Shown: piece after piece, positions 43,031-54,926 of the stretch
Layout of the letters: each line of letters opens with the position of its first letter
Position numbering within the stretch: position 1 is the first letter of the stretch
Origin: Hyposmocoma kahamanoa
Lineage: Eukaryota > Arthropoda > Insecta > Lepidoptera > Cosmopterigidae
NCBI RefSeq assembly: GCF_003589595.1
Contig: NW_020654422.1
Span: 11,638,197-11,702,196 of the forward strand
Direction: 5' to 3'
Length of the DNA stretch: 64,000 bases
The notes under the pieces: generated by a model
What the model was told of the DNA's origin: nothing
Seen by the model: the letters and a program-made list of their open reading frames with translations, nothing else
Databases searched by the model: none
Program-made: the position numbers and the translations under genes

Positions 43031-43334
43031 AATCTTTTTTTTTATATTTAATTCTTTATTTCTCCTCAAACTTAACAATTGTACATGTACAAAATTGGAA
43101 GCCTATTTAAAACTATTTCACATTATTTCTGTAAAAGACATAAAGTAAGCGTCACCATGGTCACTCATCACATTCACTAATACTATGTTGGAGAAATTAG
43201 TATCAAAGTATAAAGATCAAAAATAAAGTAGGTAAGTAATTAATTTAGTGTCCCACAATGGAGCAAAAGTTTCTCCCTCAGAATTCCAACTGTAGTACTT
43301 AGATATTCGAAAATGTAAAAGAAAATAACGAATT
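43031..43334. other. Non-coding DNA
   Basis: Starts with CTTTATTTCTCCTCAAAC, possibly a minus-strand LINE 3' UTR end, but too little to assign. Confidence 0.3.
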
Positions 43335-43432
43335 AATGAAATACTTTCTGTTTTCTTTTCTAGAATGATGTAATTTTTCCTTTATTACGGAACTATTTAT
43401 CCACCGTCATAATCTTGAATGAACACAGAACG
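43335..43432 (+). repeat. Family J repeat, copy 2
   Basis: CTGTTTTCTTTTCTAG and TTATCCACCGTCATAATCTT correspond to 39905-39995. Confidence 0.45.
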
Positions 43433-43639
43433 AAATACGAAGTACAAAGAAACGATTATTAACTTTTATGAAGCGCACGAAAGACGCTTCTCCAAACGAT
43501 GTACGATTCCTTTAATAAAAATAATAATTATCGAGGAATTTTGCTTCTCCTATTTAAAAATTCAACACTACTCTTTTTGGCCGTGGAACAGACGAGAGTC
43601 TGAAATGGACATCCAAAATAATAATAATCTTTATTTTTT

Positions 43640-43800
43640 TCCACAAAATTTGCACTTTACACATACATTAGACTTTCCTGTATGCCTGACGCACCCTGGG
43701 CATCAATCGGAGAGTACCTTACGCCGATTGTCAAACCCTTTCACCACAACGGCAAGCATTATACTGTTTGCCATCGAGATGACAACAAGGAGATTACTTT
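43640..43800 (+). repeat. Family K diverged repeat, copy 2
   Basis: TTTCCTGTATGCCTGACGCA, AACCCTTTCACCACAACGGC and TATACTGTTTGCCATCG match 33680-33785. The 138-aa frame overlapping this region (43419-43835) is therefore unlikely to be a gene. Confidence 0.5.
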
Positions 43801-44366
43801 TTATAATATATACCTACCACTTGCTAAGGACTTAAATAGTTATTTTCAAATACAAATTAATGTTTCCATTACAACACATTAGCTAAAAACCAAACAAGAA
43901 CTGTGTTGTAATAATTTTATGACAAATTTGCGTTTTCAACATGAAACCAAAACTGTTCCTAATGAGTGGGCAGCCAAGGCAAGGCATGCGTGAACCCTGC
44001 CCGTGACGGTTTCGCCTCGCGAATATTAATTCGACTTCAGTTGCAGTGTACACTTCGCAGAGCGGTGGAAATCGGAGGGAAATTTATTCCATGATTGACG
44101 TCATCGCGGTAGAACGATTTTAATTAGCTGCACTTGTTTACAGATTGTCCCTGGAGTAGTGTTCTATGTAAACATAGACGAGTTTTTTGTATATGTTCCA
44201 ATTGACACAGTCGCGTACGTTCCGAGAGAATTAAAAGGTACCAGTGACGAATGATGCATCACACCATTACTTGACCAGAATTGGCTGCGTAATGCCTACA
44301 TTGGCTTACCTTGTTCAAATCAAATGTCTGTCTTACGCCACCGGCACACGCTTTAAAGACATTTAC
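43801..44366. other. Non-coding DNA
   Basis: Nothing recognised; moderately GC-richer around 43960-44060. Confidence 0.35.
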
Positions 44367-45060
44367 TCTTTTTATGATACCAAGTGACAGGACTAACAAG
44401 TCGTACGCCTGTTAGTAAACGACACGCCTGTTCTACGTGGACTACGGGCTCCCCAGTAAGACCAGGGCACGGCAGTATCGGGACCACGCCCTCCATTAGT
44501 GATACGCCATCACGGACATCTGTAGTGGACCCAGAGGAGATTTGGTAGTAAACTTTACAGTGGACGGCTTAGCGGTGGCAACCGTTAATTGCGCAATGTG
44601 CAACGGGGAGTGAGCGTGCCTACAGGCCCTGTACCTATATAGAAAATGGAGGGTGCTGTACGTGCACCCGGGGTAGCTCTTCCAAGACACGAGCATTTTG
44701 AGAACCGGATGAAATCTGTGCAAACGGTCTAATCTGGGATCTGACCTGACCTGACTGAGTAGGTTCCTGTGCGGGCTTGTTTGCACAGGTCATAATGCCC
44801 TTCCCGTATAACCAAGATGTTGATAGGGTGGGTCACTATAACTAAACTTATACAGAAAGATGTGGGACTGTCCATAATAGTTGCATTGACACCAAGGGCT
44901 TTAAATCACAAAGATCTGACGGGCACTGCCACGCGCATCATCATCTTTTTTTTTTTAGACAAGTTGCTAAGCCCCATTTGCCTGTAATGGCGACAGAAAT
45001 AGGTAAGGTGACATTACTTCCCTGGACGAACTCTTTCACATGTAGCTCTACTGCTACTAA
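44367..45060 (-). repeat. Family A repeat split by a 436-bp insertion
   Basis: The 3' part is 44367-44431 and the 5' part 44868-45060 (complement of GAGCTCTACTGCTAC at the high end). The four bases CTGT occur at both edges of the insert. In uninterrupted copies CGCCTGT runs straight into CCATAACAG. Confidence 0.75.
44432..44867. mobile_element. Unidentified GC-richer insertion, 436 bp
   Basis: Bounded by a 4-bp duplication (CTGT) inside a family A copy. It is clearly richer in GC than the window and contains a GGGTGC...GCACCC inverted pair (44650-44671). A 96-residue minus-strand frame (44496-44786) matches no family I know. No obvious terminal inverted repeats or A-tail. Possibly a retrotransposon fragment or a captured sequence. 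Confidence 0.5.
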
Positions 45061-45069
45061 ATAATAATA

Positions 45070-45283
45070 ATAGTAATCATGATACACACACTCATCGCCC
45101 CGCACTAGAGAGACTCTATGCCGGAGATCGGGTGCCATGGATACACACATAGACAGTTACAAATTACACCCAAACTCTAGAGAGAATTAAATATAGGCCA
45201 TACAAATATTTCTCCCGGCCCGGGAATCGAACCCGGAATCGCATGGCAACCCAATATGGTAACAGTTCGGCCACGGAGGCAGT
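45070..45283 (-). repeat. Family B tRNA-derived SINE
   Basis: On the minus strand: ACTGCCTCCGTGGCCGAACT head, box B GGGTTCGATTCCCGGGCC, ATT tail at the low end touching the 5' end of the family A copy. Confidence 0.85.
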
Positions 45284-45859
45284 CATAGTTACATCATTGC
45301 CTATCACATCGAAAAACCAACTTAAAACAAGAAAGTAATGGAATCCCATAACCTCCAAGCTATATTATCATCATAAACACATTAATTTCATATTAGTTTT
45401 GGCCCTCGGAATTATAAATTCGACATTGACACAGAGGGACAGTACAGAAGTGATACGGAATAAATTTTCAACTTAATTTAACTATACAAACACAAAGCGT
45501 CGAATAAAGGGTTCAACTTCATTCCGGAATCGAGGTGGAAACTAATGATAAGGTAGTTTGTAATATACGTGAACGTTCGAATAAATGATTTTTAATAGGG
45601 TTTCCTAGATACAATTTCAATTTTAAGTATAACTCGAAATACGAAATTGCAATGGAGTCCCCTAAATTGTAGCAACCGCTCAACTCTATAATACTATAGA
45701 GACATAAATAACACAATAAGTATATTGTGTTATTCACGTAGTAACGTGAATAATGAATATAATAAGCAATTTTTTTCTTTCAAAATACGAAAACTTTTGA
45801 ACGTCATGTTAACCGTTATATTGATTTATTTTAGTTACTTCCATAGCTTTATGATTTAT

Positions 45860-45889
45860 ATTTCTCTAAGCGATTTTGCTTAGAGAAAT
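45860..45889. repeat. Perfect 12-bp hairpin
   Basis: ATTTCTCTAAGC and its exact complement around a 6-nt loop (GATTTT). A second, looser inverted pair (AGAAGC / GCTTCT) lies at ~45920-45967. Confidence 0.65.
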
Positions 45890-47454
45890 GTCGCTGACGT
45901 TGATAGAATCTTTGGCCCACAGAAGCGTGCTGTTGGGTCGCTTACAAACGTGGCCCAGTGTGCTTCTGATAGATAAGTGTAAATAAATTAATATAGCTAC
46001 TTTAGCACTACAGTACATTTATGAAATGTTTTTTTTAATGTGTATAACATAAAACTATGTTTTTTAAACATTTATATTTTTCCCAATATAGATAGGTACC
46101 TACTAATTTAAATGTTAAAGTATATAATATCTGCCACATCCAATAAAACAATCTGTGGAATTTCGTACGAATCGCTTTAGCTGACGGGGTTCGATTTTGC
46201 GCTCGACTGTACCCCGCATCTGTCGCTGACGGCGTGCGGACTCTACGCACTGACAAAACTGACACTTGAATTTCAAAATGATTTAAAATTTACTTTAAAT
46301 TTCGGATTGCAGTTGGCAGCCGCAATATAGTCATGACAACTGCATCGAAATTGCTATTTTGAAGTTCCGATGCAATCGAACTTCAATTCATGTGACAGAA
46401 TCCTTATATTACGTCCTCAAGAATAACAACTCGTGGAAGGTTACAGAGTTTCTTACTTCGTTCTGCTTTCGAGGTAAGTCCCGTCGTAGGCTTCAAACGA
46501 AAAACAATTCTACACACAACACGTACTTTGATGATTATTCTCGAAATAATTTCAGTCTGAACTAACTGTATTTAAAATAGGAATTCTTCATTTTACAAAC
46601 CACTTTGGTCCAACGATATTTAGAAATTACACACACGTAATCATATTTTTTCTGTTCACTCTTATATTTCTTTTTTCGCCTTCATTTTTGATTATTGTGG
46701 TTCAAATATAGTTTGCATGATTTCTTTGCAACTACGTTACTACTTTACGGTGTTATGACTAAAATGACTTCAAGTCGTTTCTTTTTCCGACGGAGTCGTA
46801 CCCCAAGCGGGTGCCGATCAGTTAATTTTGTATTTTTTCTTTCATACTTTAACTGTGGAACCAAAATAAAATACTTGTTACAAGACCTGGGTAAATTTTA
46901 TATACTAAACATGTTTTTACAATCTTTTTAATATTTATTTATTGTCTAAGGCCACAAAATAAAATTGTTACTTACCTCTGAAAATATTTTTCAAACGTGC
47001 TGTAAGCAAATTCAAAACAATGGCACATCTAAATCAAGGTTCCCAAAGTTTACTATGAAACCCAAAAGCAGAACCTAGTTGGAAAATTAAGGTACAATTA
47101 AACGATCGTAAATTCCGACTCGGGTCGTCCCAGGACAGGGTCACTTCGGGGACGGCGCGGGCGCAATTTATCAATTATTTACGCCACTTGGGCTCTGCTG
47201 GCACCTGTCTCTCGCAGATTGATATGCTTACTACAAATACTTTCTATATTTAGACGGGGTAAAATTAATACCTAAATAATTACTTCGTATAGTAACGAGT
47301 ATTGAACGTTGTATAACCAATGAGTTCCGTGTACAGAGGGTAAAATTTTTATTGAACTTTCACGATCAAATTGGAATCTATCATCCGTTTGATTTTTAAA
47401 TTAATATATTAATTCCCCTTATTAGGTCCCTTGTAATAAAATATTTTTGGTTTG

Positions 47455-47692
47455 AGATTCTTACCTCTAAACTTCTCAGAATTTATTCGCGAAATTTAAT
47501 TTTAAATTTACCATGAGCTTTTCGGTAAAGAAAAACATCGTGATGAAACCTGCACGACGCAAAAGTTCACAGCACTCGGAAAACGTGTAATGTCCCCAAC
47601 CCGCATAGGGTCAGGATGGCGGACTATGGCCTAAATCCCCGTCTGAGAGATGACCCGTACCCAGCAGTGGGACGTTTAAATGGGTGGATAGT
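47455..47692 (+). repeat. Family D SINE (RTE-type tail)
   Basis: Body AAAACATCGTGATGAAACCTG, GGCGGACTATGGCCTAAATC and 3' end CCCAGCAGTGGGACGTTTAA. The tRNA-like head is not recognisable. Confidence 0.75.
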
Positions 47693-48653
47693 GAATAAGA
47701 TATTTGTAGCATGTTTTATTTGCCAATACTTCATATGTAATACGCAGTTTTTGCGAAATATATTGGTTACTTTTAAAATAAAGTCGAATTTGTTAATTAT
47801 TAATTTGTAGCAGTTCTATTGATTTATAAAGAAAGCCTTCAAAATACGATTTAAAAATATTCTACATTTGACATCTAAGTAATAACGCTCGAGAATAAAC
47901 CTCTAATTCAAGCAAATCCAAACATAAACATAGAGACAGGCAACTTGGCGAACAACTACTAATCATATTAGTCTTATTAATTACCTCCCCCGGCGGTGCC
48001 GAATGAAAATCTATGGCGGAACTACTAAACTAATAACTACGAAGTAAACTTACGTCGCGACACTAATGCGTTTTAATTCAGTATTGGATATTTACTGCAT
48101 TGTTATTATTTGGTACTTGATATGAAGACTTCCCCATCACATGTTATAAATTTTGATTGTTCTTACAAATAATAACATGTTCTAATGTCGAATTTAATGT
48201 AATCAATACCATTCAACTTAATGTGTAAATTATAAAAAATTTGCTGGTGCCCGCGACTGGTGTCATGGATAAGTACTTCGAATACTGTACTAATTAAGAA
48301 ATTGCTCACCGGGTTTTTAATTGTCCACATTTGTTAAGTGTAAAGTTCTGCGCTCCAATTCAACCACAGAGAAAGCATAAGTTATTTTGATAGGAAGTTA
48401 TTTTGCATTCTAAAACATCGTACTAATCTCAGATTGCAGATGCACAGTCCTTTCTCTCGGATGTATAACCTTTGTATGCGATATTTCAATTCAGTGGATT
48501 TGTCAAATATGTATGTGAATTTACTTCAAAAAAATTGTATTACACTAATAGTTATAGATTCTTTTTTCTCTTAATAACTATTTGTTATAGAATGTAACAT
48601 TATGTAAAAAAAAAAAAAACAAAAAAAATATTGTGCACGCGGTGCTCTCTTCT

Positions 48654-49011
48654 AAAGGTGAGTATGCATTAGGTTTGCGCACCAACTCTGCTCCGCGCAC
48701 CTGTAACCGCTAAAATGGAGACGTTACGCGCATCACTCTAAAAAAACCAAGTGCTCCATCCGTTCGCACATCGACTCCGCTTCGCGCATCTGCAATTGCT
48801 CCTCAATTTTGTTGTTTCTTTCAACGTTGCTTTGCTCGCGCCCGTGTGCACACTGCGCTCCGCTTCGTGTTCGCGCAACTACCGTCAACGCGCCGAGCGC
48901 TCTCCGCGGAGCGTGCATCGTTGCAAGCAACGTTGCCTGCGAACGTATCCACTAATGGAGCAGTTGCAGATACGCGGAGTTGATGCGCGAATCTAATGGA
49001 TACCCACCTTT
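48654..49011. mobile_element. GC-rich element with terminal inverted repeats, 358 bp
   Basis: Ends match in inverted orientation over ~38 bp with about six mismatches: AAAGGTGAGTATGCATTAGG on the left, AAAGGTGGGTATCCATTAGA read inward from the right. The interior is rich in CG, GCGC and CAACGTTGC words. No convincing target duplication and no transposase; overlapping frames on both strands reflect high GC. Probably a MITE. Confidence 0.65.
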
Positions 49012-49425
49012 GCGAGGTGCGTTTATTCGACACGATAAGTGTTCAGAGACCGAACGGTTATTGCAAAATACACTCTATTTATTTACCTTTTACGTTTTAA
49101 CTTAAATGAGCGTACCCAGCCCACGGCGACCATTCAGTTGTATTGTTCCGAGGAATTTAAATGTTGTTACCTAGTAAATAGACCTCAGATTCGCCGTTAA
49201 AGTACGTGAAAGCCGCGGTTACCGCGCGGCGGCAGCACGAAAACTTTCGGGTCGTGTAACTGGGCGCTAACTGAGCGCTAAGTAATGGGACAATTGTATT
49301 TATATGTTGTGTATATCTTATTGTAATGTATATTGTACTCATTGCTGGAGAAACAAATAAATAAATTTAAAAAAATTGTTTATTGGTTTACATACAAACT
49401 TTTATCTCCTGTTTCCCTTGAAGAT
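49012..49425. other. Non-coding DNA
   Basis: Nothing recognised. Confidence 0.35.
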
Positions 49426-49605
49426 TTAGTTTTGTGACAAAAAGTAGCCTCTGTCCTTCTCCTAGGTGGAACTGAGTACATGGATTACTAGGAATGAACG
49501 GTCACAACTACCTCTATACCAAAATTCATCAACATTAGTTTAGTTTAGGCGTGAAAATGTAACAGACAGACAGTTACTTTGGCATTTATAATATTAGTTT
49601 GGATA
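49426..49605 (+). repeat. Common arthropod dispersed repeat (family I)
   Basis: CAAAAAGTAGCCTCTGTCCT, CTCTATACCAAAATTCATCA, GGCGTGAAAATGTAACAGAC, and the end GCATTTATAATATTAGTTTG form a pattern very common in insect genomes. The class is not decided from this copy. Confidence 0.65.
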
Positions 49606-49615
49606 AAGCAAAAAT

Positions 49616-49652
49616 TACAGTAGAATTGAGAACCTCCTCTGTTTTGAAGTCG
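49616..49652 (-). repeat. Family E end fragment
   Basis: Complement of the family start: AGTAGAATTGAGAACCTCCT followed by GTTTTGAAGTCG. Confidence 0.6.
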
Positions 49653-50402
49653 AGACGATTCAAATGTACTCGTATTTTAATGTAAATGTTAATTGCCGAC
49701 TGCAACAAACATGTAATAGCCAATATTGGTTGAAAACTGTTAATATTCAATCAAACGGCTCCCAACGCCCATAGCGATCGGTTTGTAATTAAATCAGCGT
49801 GTATGCATATGAAAGTCGCGACATCCGATTGAAGCGGTCAAAGGTCAACTTACAACGCAACGCGCAAATTATTACAGTGTCGGTTAGTACGTATATTACT
49901 TTGATGTTGCTCGGTAAAAGGCAAATTGTGCGGATGTCCTTTTTAGTTAATCTATTACGCTACGACCTGTTATACTATAAAAAGATTTTACAGCTGAATT
50001 TAATTCTGTTGTGTTTTTGTTTTATACGGTACTTCAGATATTTAATCTGAAATATGAATGGGTAGTTTTAATCACGATAGAAGTATGTTGCCAAAATTCT
50101 GGCCCATTATTTTTCCCTATTTTATTTCGTAAATTAGCCTTGCATGTTTGTAAAGATGTTGGTAACTATTGTTAAGAGGGACAGTAAAAAAAAAATGCGA
50201 ATTATGACGATTTGAAAAAAAAAGTGGTCAGGACACGGATAAAATAGTCAGGCAACGTATGTAAAACGAAACTTATCACAATAAAATCGTTTATTTAGTT
50301 TCAGCTAAGCAGAGCATTTTACGTTACGGCATTAGCTGATTGACCGGTATCATTGCTCGCTTCGAACTCAGCGCTAGGCCGTGCTCCGCATTTGCAGTTG
50401 AA
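49653..50402. other. Non-coding DNA
   Basis: Nothing recognised. Confidence 0.35.
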
Positions 50403-50505
50403 TTAATAATAATAATGACGCACACACTCATAACCCCGCACTAAGATAACCCTAGCACACACATAGACAACCACAAATTACACTCAAACTCACGAGATAA
50501 ATATA
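50403..50505 (-). repeat. Family B SINE, 3' part
   Basis: The ATT tail, GCGTCATTATTATT, GGGTTATCTTAGTGCGGGG and body are present; the tRNA-like head is absent. Confidence 0.65.
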
Positions 50506-50650
50506 CATATAAATAGGAGCTGTACTGACCTAAAATTACAACGTAACGTAACACTCGTTCAGCTCGTACTCTCGTAACTACACGAATGCTCACATCGTAA
50601 CATGTCACGTAACGCTAAAATGATCCAATGACTCTCCGCCTTAAGCAAGC

Positions 50651-50728
50651 GCCAGTGACCAAAAAGCTGGTGCTGGTGACCGACAAGCGATGCTGGTGAC
50701 CGACAAGCTGGTGCTGGTGTTCGACATC
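50651..50728. repeat. 21-bp minisatellite, ~3.8 units
   Basis: Units of GCTGGTGACCGACAAGCTGGT-type sequence (50651-50671, 50672-50691, 50692-50712, 50713-50728) with a few substitutions. Part of the 67-aa minus-strand frame here is simply this repeat. Confidence 0.75.
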
Positions 50729-52090
50729 TTTTTTTAAATTCATTTCTAATAACATTTAGCACAAAATTTTCTATAATAACAATACGTTTCTTATGTGAGT
50801 GTTCATTATTGGTGAGTATCGATTACTGGTTAGTTCATTTAATTACTGGACATTTAGAGAAATTTTAGTTTGGGTTTTTAGTAATAATTATAATAGCTTT
50901 TAATAAAACATACTGCAACATAATCTTTCTTGAGGATTATATCGGTCAAGTAAACTAATCACTACTGATATACGTCTAAAAACAAAAAAGTTATTTCAAA
51001 TTGAAAGACACACTTTTTAAAATGCTGATCATTAGTACTATCACGTAACTATTTTCAAAATTTTATTAATTATATAAGTTAACTATTTAAATTTTAAGAT
51101 ATGTACATACATGTCCAAAAAATATGAAAGCAATAAATATTTTGACTTAATTGTGCCTTACTTAACTTTTAATTAGCTTATCATGACATTGAAACTTTGT
51201 ATTAATTCGTAACTTTGTTATTTTTTTATTTTACAAATACCAACAGCTGCATCTTCATTCTAACCTAAATAAATAAAATACCAAATAAGCCAAGTAAGAT
51301 CGCCATCCGTCACTTAGAAGTCCCACCGGTGGGACGGGTGAGCGTGGGCGGCGACTTGCGGCACACTCGCATCGATCTATGTCAACAGTTTGCCCTCAAA
51401 GGCTCTTATGTGTGTTCAAGAGGCACAGGCGTTTGTGGACTAAGAAATATTGTTTATTGCTACTTTGTTAGAGCTACAAGTTATTTGTAAAGGCGTAAGG
51501 TTCTTTTTCTGACGTACTGTCGTGTTTGGTTGTTTACAAAAACTTATTAAACGTTTTAAACTAATATAGTATCTTACTTGCTGATAGCATTGTAACAACC
51601 ATACTATACTACTGTACAACCATACTGTAAATTAAACTATTTATATTTTACATTTAACTAAAATTAGACAGCCGTGGCCAAACGACCTGTAACGAACCCA
51701 AAAAGTTGGTTTGTTTGGAAAAACAAATATGCGTGATTCGGATCCGGAAATAATAGTTTCATATAAAACGTGTAGCAATAGTGAAACTTCAGAACTCAAT
51801 ATATAATCATTATGTTGTATTCGTATTTTAACCGAATATTACAGTGGAGTTTACCTTAACTGAATGACATCCGAAGTGTGATGATTCCAACCGTTAATAC
51901 GAAGCTTTTACTACGACGATCCCCTCATAAATCGCGAAATAAAATCAGCTGTTCTTATATATATTGTTTATGGCAGCCGACTCAAGGCAATGAGAACAAA
52001 GGTACGGGTGCAAGAGAGGAAGAGGGAGAAGTATAATAAATTAATAGTTATATAAAAAACACCGAAACTTACATAGGTAAGTATTGTACC
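50729..52090. other. Non-coding DNA
   Basis: No gene recognised. 51300-51380 is GC-rich and contains the perfect 16-bp palindrome GTCCCACCGGTGGGAC (51320-51335). Confidence 0.4.
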
Positions 52091-52170
52091 GACGACCTCC
52101 GTGGTCAAGTAGCTTGCACACCCGTTTTCATGGTGTCGCCATCTCTGAGGTCTCGGGTGTCTATGTTGAC
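52091..52170 (+). repeat. tRNA-derived SINE head
   Basis: CGACCTCCGTGGTCAAGTAG and CACCCGTTTTCATGGTGTCG, then a degenerate box-B-like GGTCTCGGGTG. Matches the head at 20755-20870. Confidence 0.55.
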
Positions 52171-52686
52171 TTTTTCGCACACGAAACCCAATAAAGTCGT
52201 AACTCAAAATTGGGAAACTGAGAAAACACAATTTAAGGATTAAAAAGAAAAATACTAAATCGATCTTATTGCGAATAATGTGATTATTTTTATTCATACA
52301 TAATACTTAATTACCCATTTATAAACGAGAATATATGTTTACATCAATATGTACACCAAAGTGTCAAAATTCAGAATTTTTTTAATTTTTAAATCGTGTC
52401 CTCTCAATACCACAATTTTGAATTACGACAGTATTTGATTTCGTGTGATTTATATAAAATAAAAACAAGATAGAGAAGATACTAAGATAGTTGTAGTTCA
52501 TCAGGAAAGTGCGCTACCAACGTTTTGCTGAAGGAAGCAATCTTCCATATTATTTTATTCGAGTGAATATTTGATTGTTTCACGATTTAGTCCTAAAAAT
52601 TAATCGTGTTAAAGTATTGCTCCTCTTCGGGAGCAACGCATTTGTGTTAACACCTAGGTGAGGCATCTTATAATTATAATTATTAT
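52171..52686. other. Non-coding DNA
   Basis: Nothing recognised. Confidence 0.35.
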
Positions 52687-52687
52687 T

Positions 52688-52928
52688 TTTTTAATAATGT
52701 CAAGTGACGAGACGTGACGGGACGAACAAGTCGAACGCCTGATGGTAAGCTACACGCCTATCCATGACAGTTGCAGTGCTACTCAGAGTTTTAAATTGCA
52801 AAGATCTGAGTGGAGTGAATCCCGTCACCTTGAGGCACAAGTTGACAAGTCCCATGCGCCTATAACTTCACCAGCACCCTTACCCTTCAAAACCTGAACT
52901 AATGCTCACATTACTTGGCGGCTGACGT
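52688..52928 (-). repeat. Family A repeat, 3' two-thirds
   Basis: The complement runs from the 3' end (TGTCAAGTGACGAGACG, with a local GACGAGACGTGACGGGACG duplication) to the ACTTGGCGGC block, where it breaks and a family B fragment follows. Confidence 0.75.
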
Positions 52929-52936
52929 AGGTATAC

Positions 52937-53073
52937 GCATAATAACGCAGAGACTTATAACACCACACTAGGTAAACCCTGTATTGAGAGTTCCATAGAT
53001 ACATACATAGACAACAACAAATTACATCCAAAGACCCAAGAGAAATAAATGTAAGCTACACAAATATTTCTCC
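52937..53073 (-). repeat. Family B SINE, body and 3' end
   Basis: On the minus strand GGAGAAATATTTGTGTAGCT leads into the body and GTTATAAGTCTCTGCGTTAT at the 3' end. The tRNA-like head is lost. Confidence 0.65.
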
Positions 53074-54580
53074 ACGACTGCTAAAAAGCAGACTTAATCG
53101 GAACAATGTTTAATGTGAATAAAAACTACCATGAAAAGGAAAAATACAAACAATTTCGCAATAAAGTTATGATAGCGAAGTTATTAGCACTCTTACTTAC
53201 CGGAATTCCTAGCAGTCTCTTTGCTAGAACGTCCGGTCCCGTCATCCGGTTGTGACATCCGTTTGTCTCAGAATTGTTTTTAAGAGATAGCTAAAACGTT
53301 TATTATACTGCCTGATTTCAAAGACCCTAAGTCCAGTGTGAAAGGTAAAAACTTTATTTTTCACTTCGATTGCGAAAAAAAAAATTTTCAGTCGTTTACG
53401 CTCTACAACAAAATCACAAACCAAAATTATTTACAGTATTTTTTTTCCAATCAAACAAATACAACAAACGCAACAAAACGCCACTTTTAGCTGTCTTTGG
53501 CAATCATGAGCGTCTTTCGAAAGAAATAAGTGCTACGTCGCGTCACTAAAACGTCCATACACAAACTCACTAATACGGGAAAACAATATGGCGCCACCGT
53601 CTATGGGGAAAAGACACGGAGCTAAAACCGAGTATAGTCTTAGAATGTAACATTTTCGTAATGTAAATGGTCCACACTCAAGCACTTTTTTTATTGAATT
53701 TCCGCAGCGCAGCGATCTCTGTGAAACTGTAGATCTATTTACTTTGATGTATTAAAATAATGTTAAATAATGTTTTTTTTCGTTTTTGTGATTAATTTTA
53801 ATTGTTGTAATTGTATTGTTTTACTTATTGAACGTTTATCTTTTGGCACAAACTAGAACAAGTACTGGCTGTTTGAGTTTATCTAGGTCACTCTACGTAA
53901 ATTAAAAGACTACGTACTTTTTACTCTTAGGGTTTAAATGCTGCACTTTATTCCCGCTACGTAAGGCAATAGTGACGTACTTTTAGAGCTTGAAAAGTGA
54001 AAATACATATAGCTGGATAGGGAAAATGACCAGTGAGATGGAATCTACAAGAGTGAAACAAAGCATAAACATTTCGAAAAGAATTCGAAATCGACGAGGA
54101 AGTATCGTCTTAAACGACAATTTTATTAAAAACCTATCGTAATAAAAGTGAATAGCAAGCGTGGACGAGGACGATCGAGAAAACGTTACTTTGATGAAAT
54201 AAAAAAAGGGTGGGCTTACAGACTTATTAGATAAAAAAGAAGATTTGCAGAGAACAGAATGGCTTTAATTGCAGAGGGAGAGCAAATTTTCTTATTCTAT
54301 TGCAGTAACCTATAAAGGTAACGAAAACAAATAGATATAATAAAAACTTTCATTCGTATCTTATTTTAACAAGTGCCCGTAAACAGCTTTTAAAAATAAG
54401 TTAAATTTAATGAGTAATACATTTTGCTGCAATATTAATGTTACGTCCAGTCTGCTTCCGTTTCCGGTAAAGTATTCGAAAATGTGATCGAAAAGCCCTG
54501 TTTAATATTGTTGATTTTCAAACTACACATATTAAATAATGAAATTTTATAGTGATTTCAAAAATTTTACTTGTTTATCA
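53074..54580. other. Non-coding DNA
   Basis: Nothing recognised over 1.5 kb. Confidence 0.35.
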
Positions 54581-54920
54581 TAACAATTCAATTTTAATAT
54601 TCTGCGAATACTTAAAGTTTTTTCAATCACAACCTTAATTTTTATTTGTTCATCAAAAAATACCTGACAATATCTTTCTGTGGTGTTTGTAAGTTCATAC
54701 TATAATTATCTTATATTCAATAGATTACAATGAGAAAAGAGGAGTGATTATAACAATATTTTTTTTATATTCTGCGAATACCTAACCTTTTTTCAATTGC
54801 AACCTTAATTTTTGTTTGTTTACCAAGACAAAGATATCTAACAATATCGTTATGTGGTGTTTGTAAGAGCGTACTATAATGATCTTATATTTAATAGAAC
54901 GCAATGAGAAAAAAGGTGAG
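54581..54920. repeat. Tandem duplication, two 170-bp units
   Basis: 54581-54750 and 54751-54920 align end to end: TTCTGCGAATAC, TTTTTTCAAT, CAACCTTAATTTTT, GTGGTGTTTGTAAG and CAATGAGAAAA occur in both at a 170-bp offset. The units differ at roughly one base in five, so the duplication is old. Confidence 0.8.
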
Positions 54921-54926
54921 ATGCCT

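Larger units (their letters stand above)
45284..48653. other. Unannotated non-coding DNA with one SINE
   Basis: Apart from a hairpin (45860-45889) and a family D copy (47455-47692), nothing is recognised. GC-richer patches at ~46150-46260 and 47100-47220 have no known repeat content and might be conserved non-coding sequence. Short frames show no families. Confidence 0.35.

Noticed and set aside
43419..43835. 138-codon plus-strand ORF
   Set aside because: It overlaps the J and K dispersed repeats, which are non-coding in their other copies.
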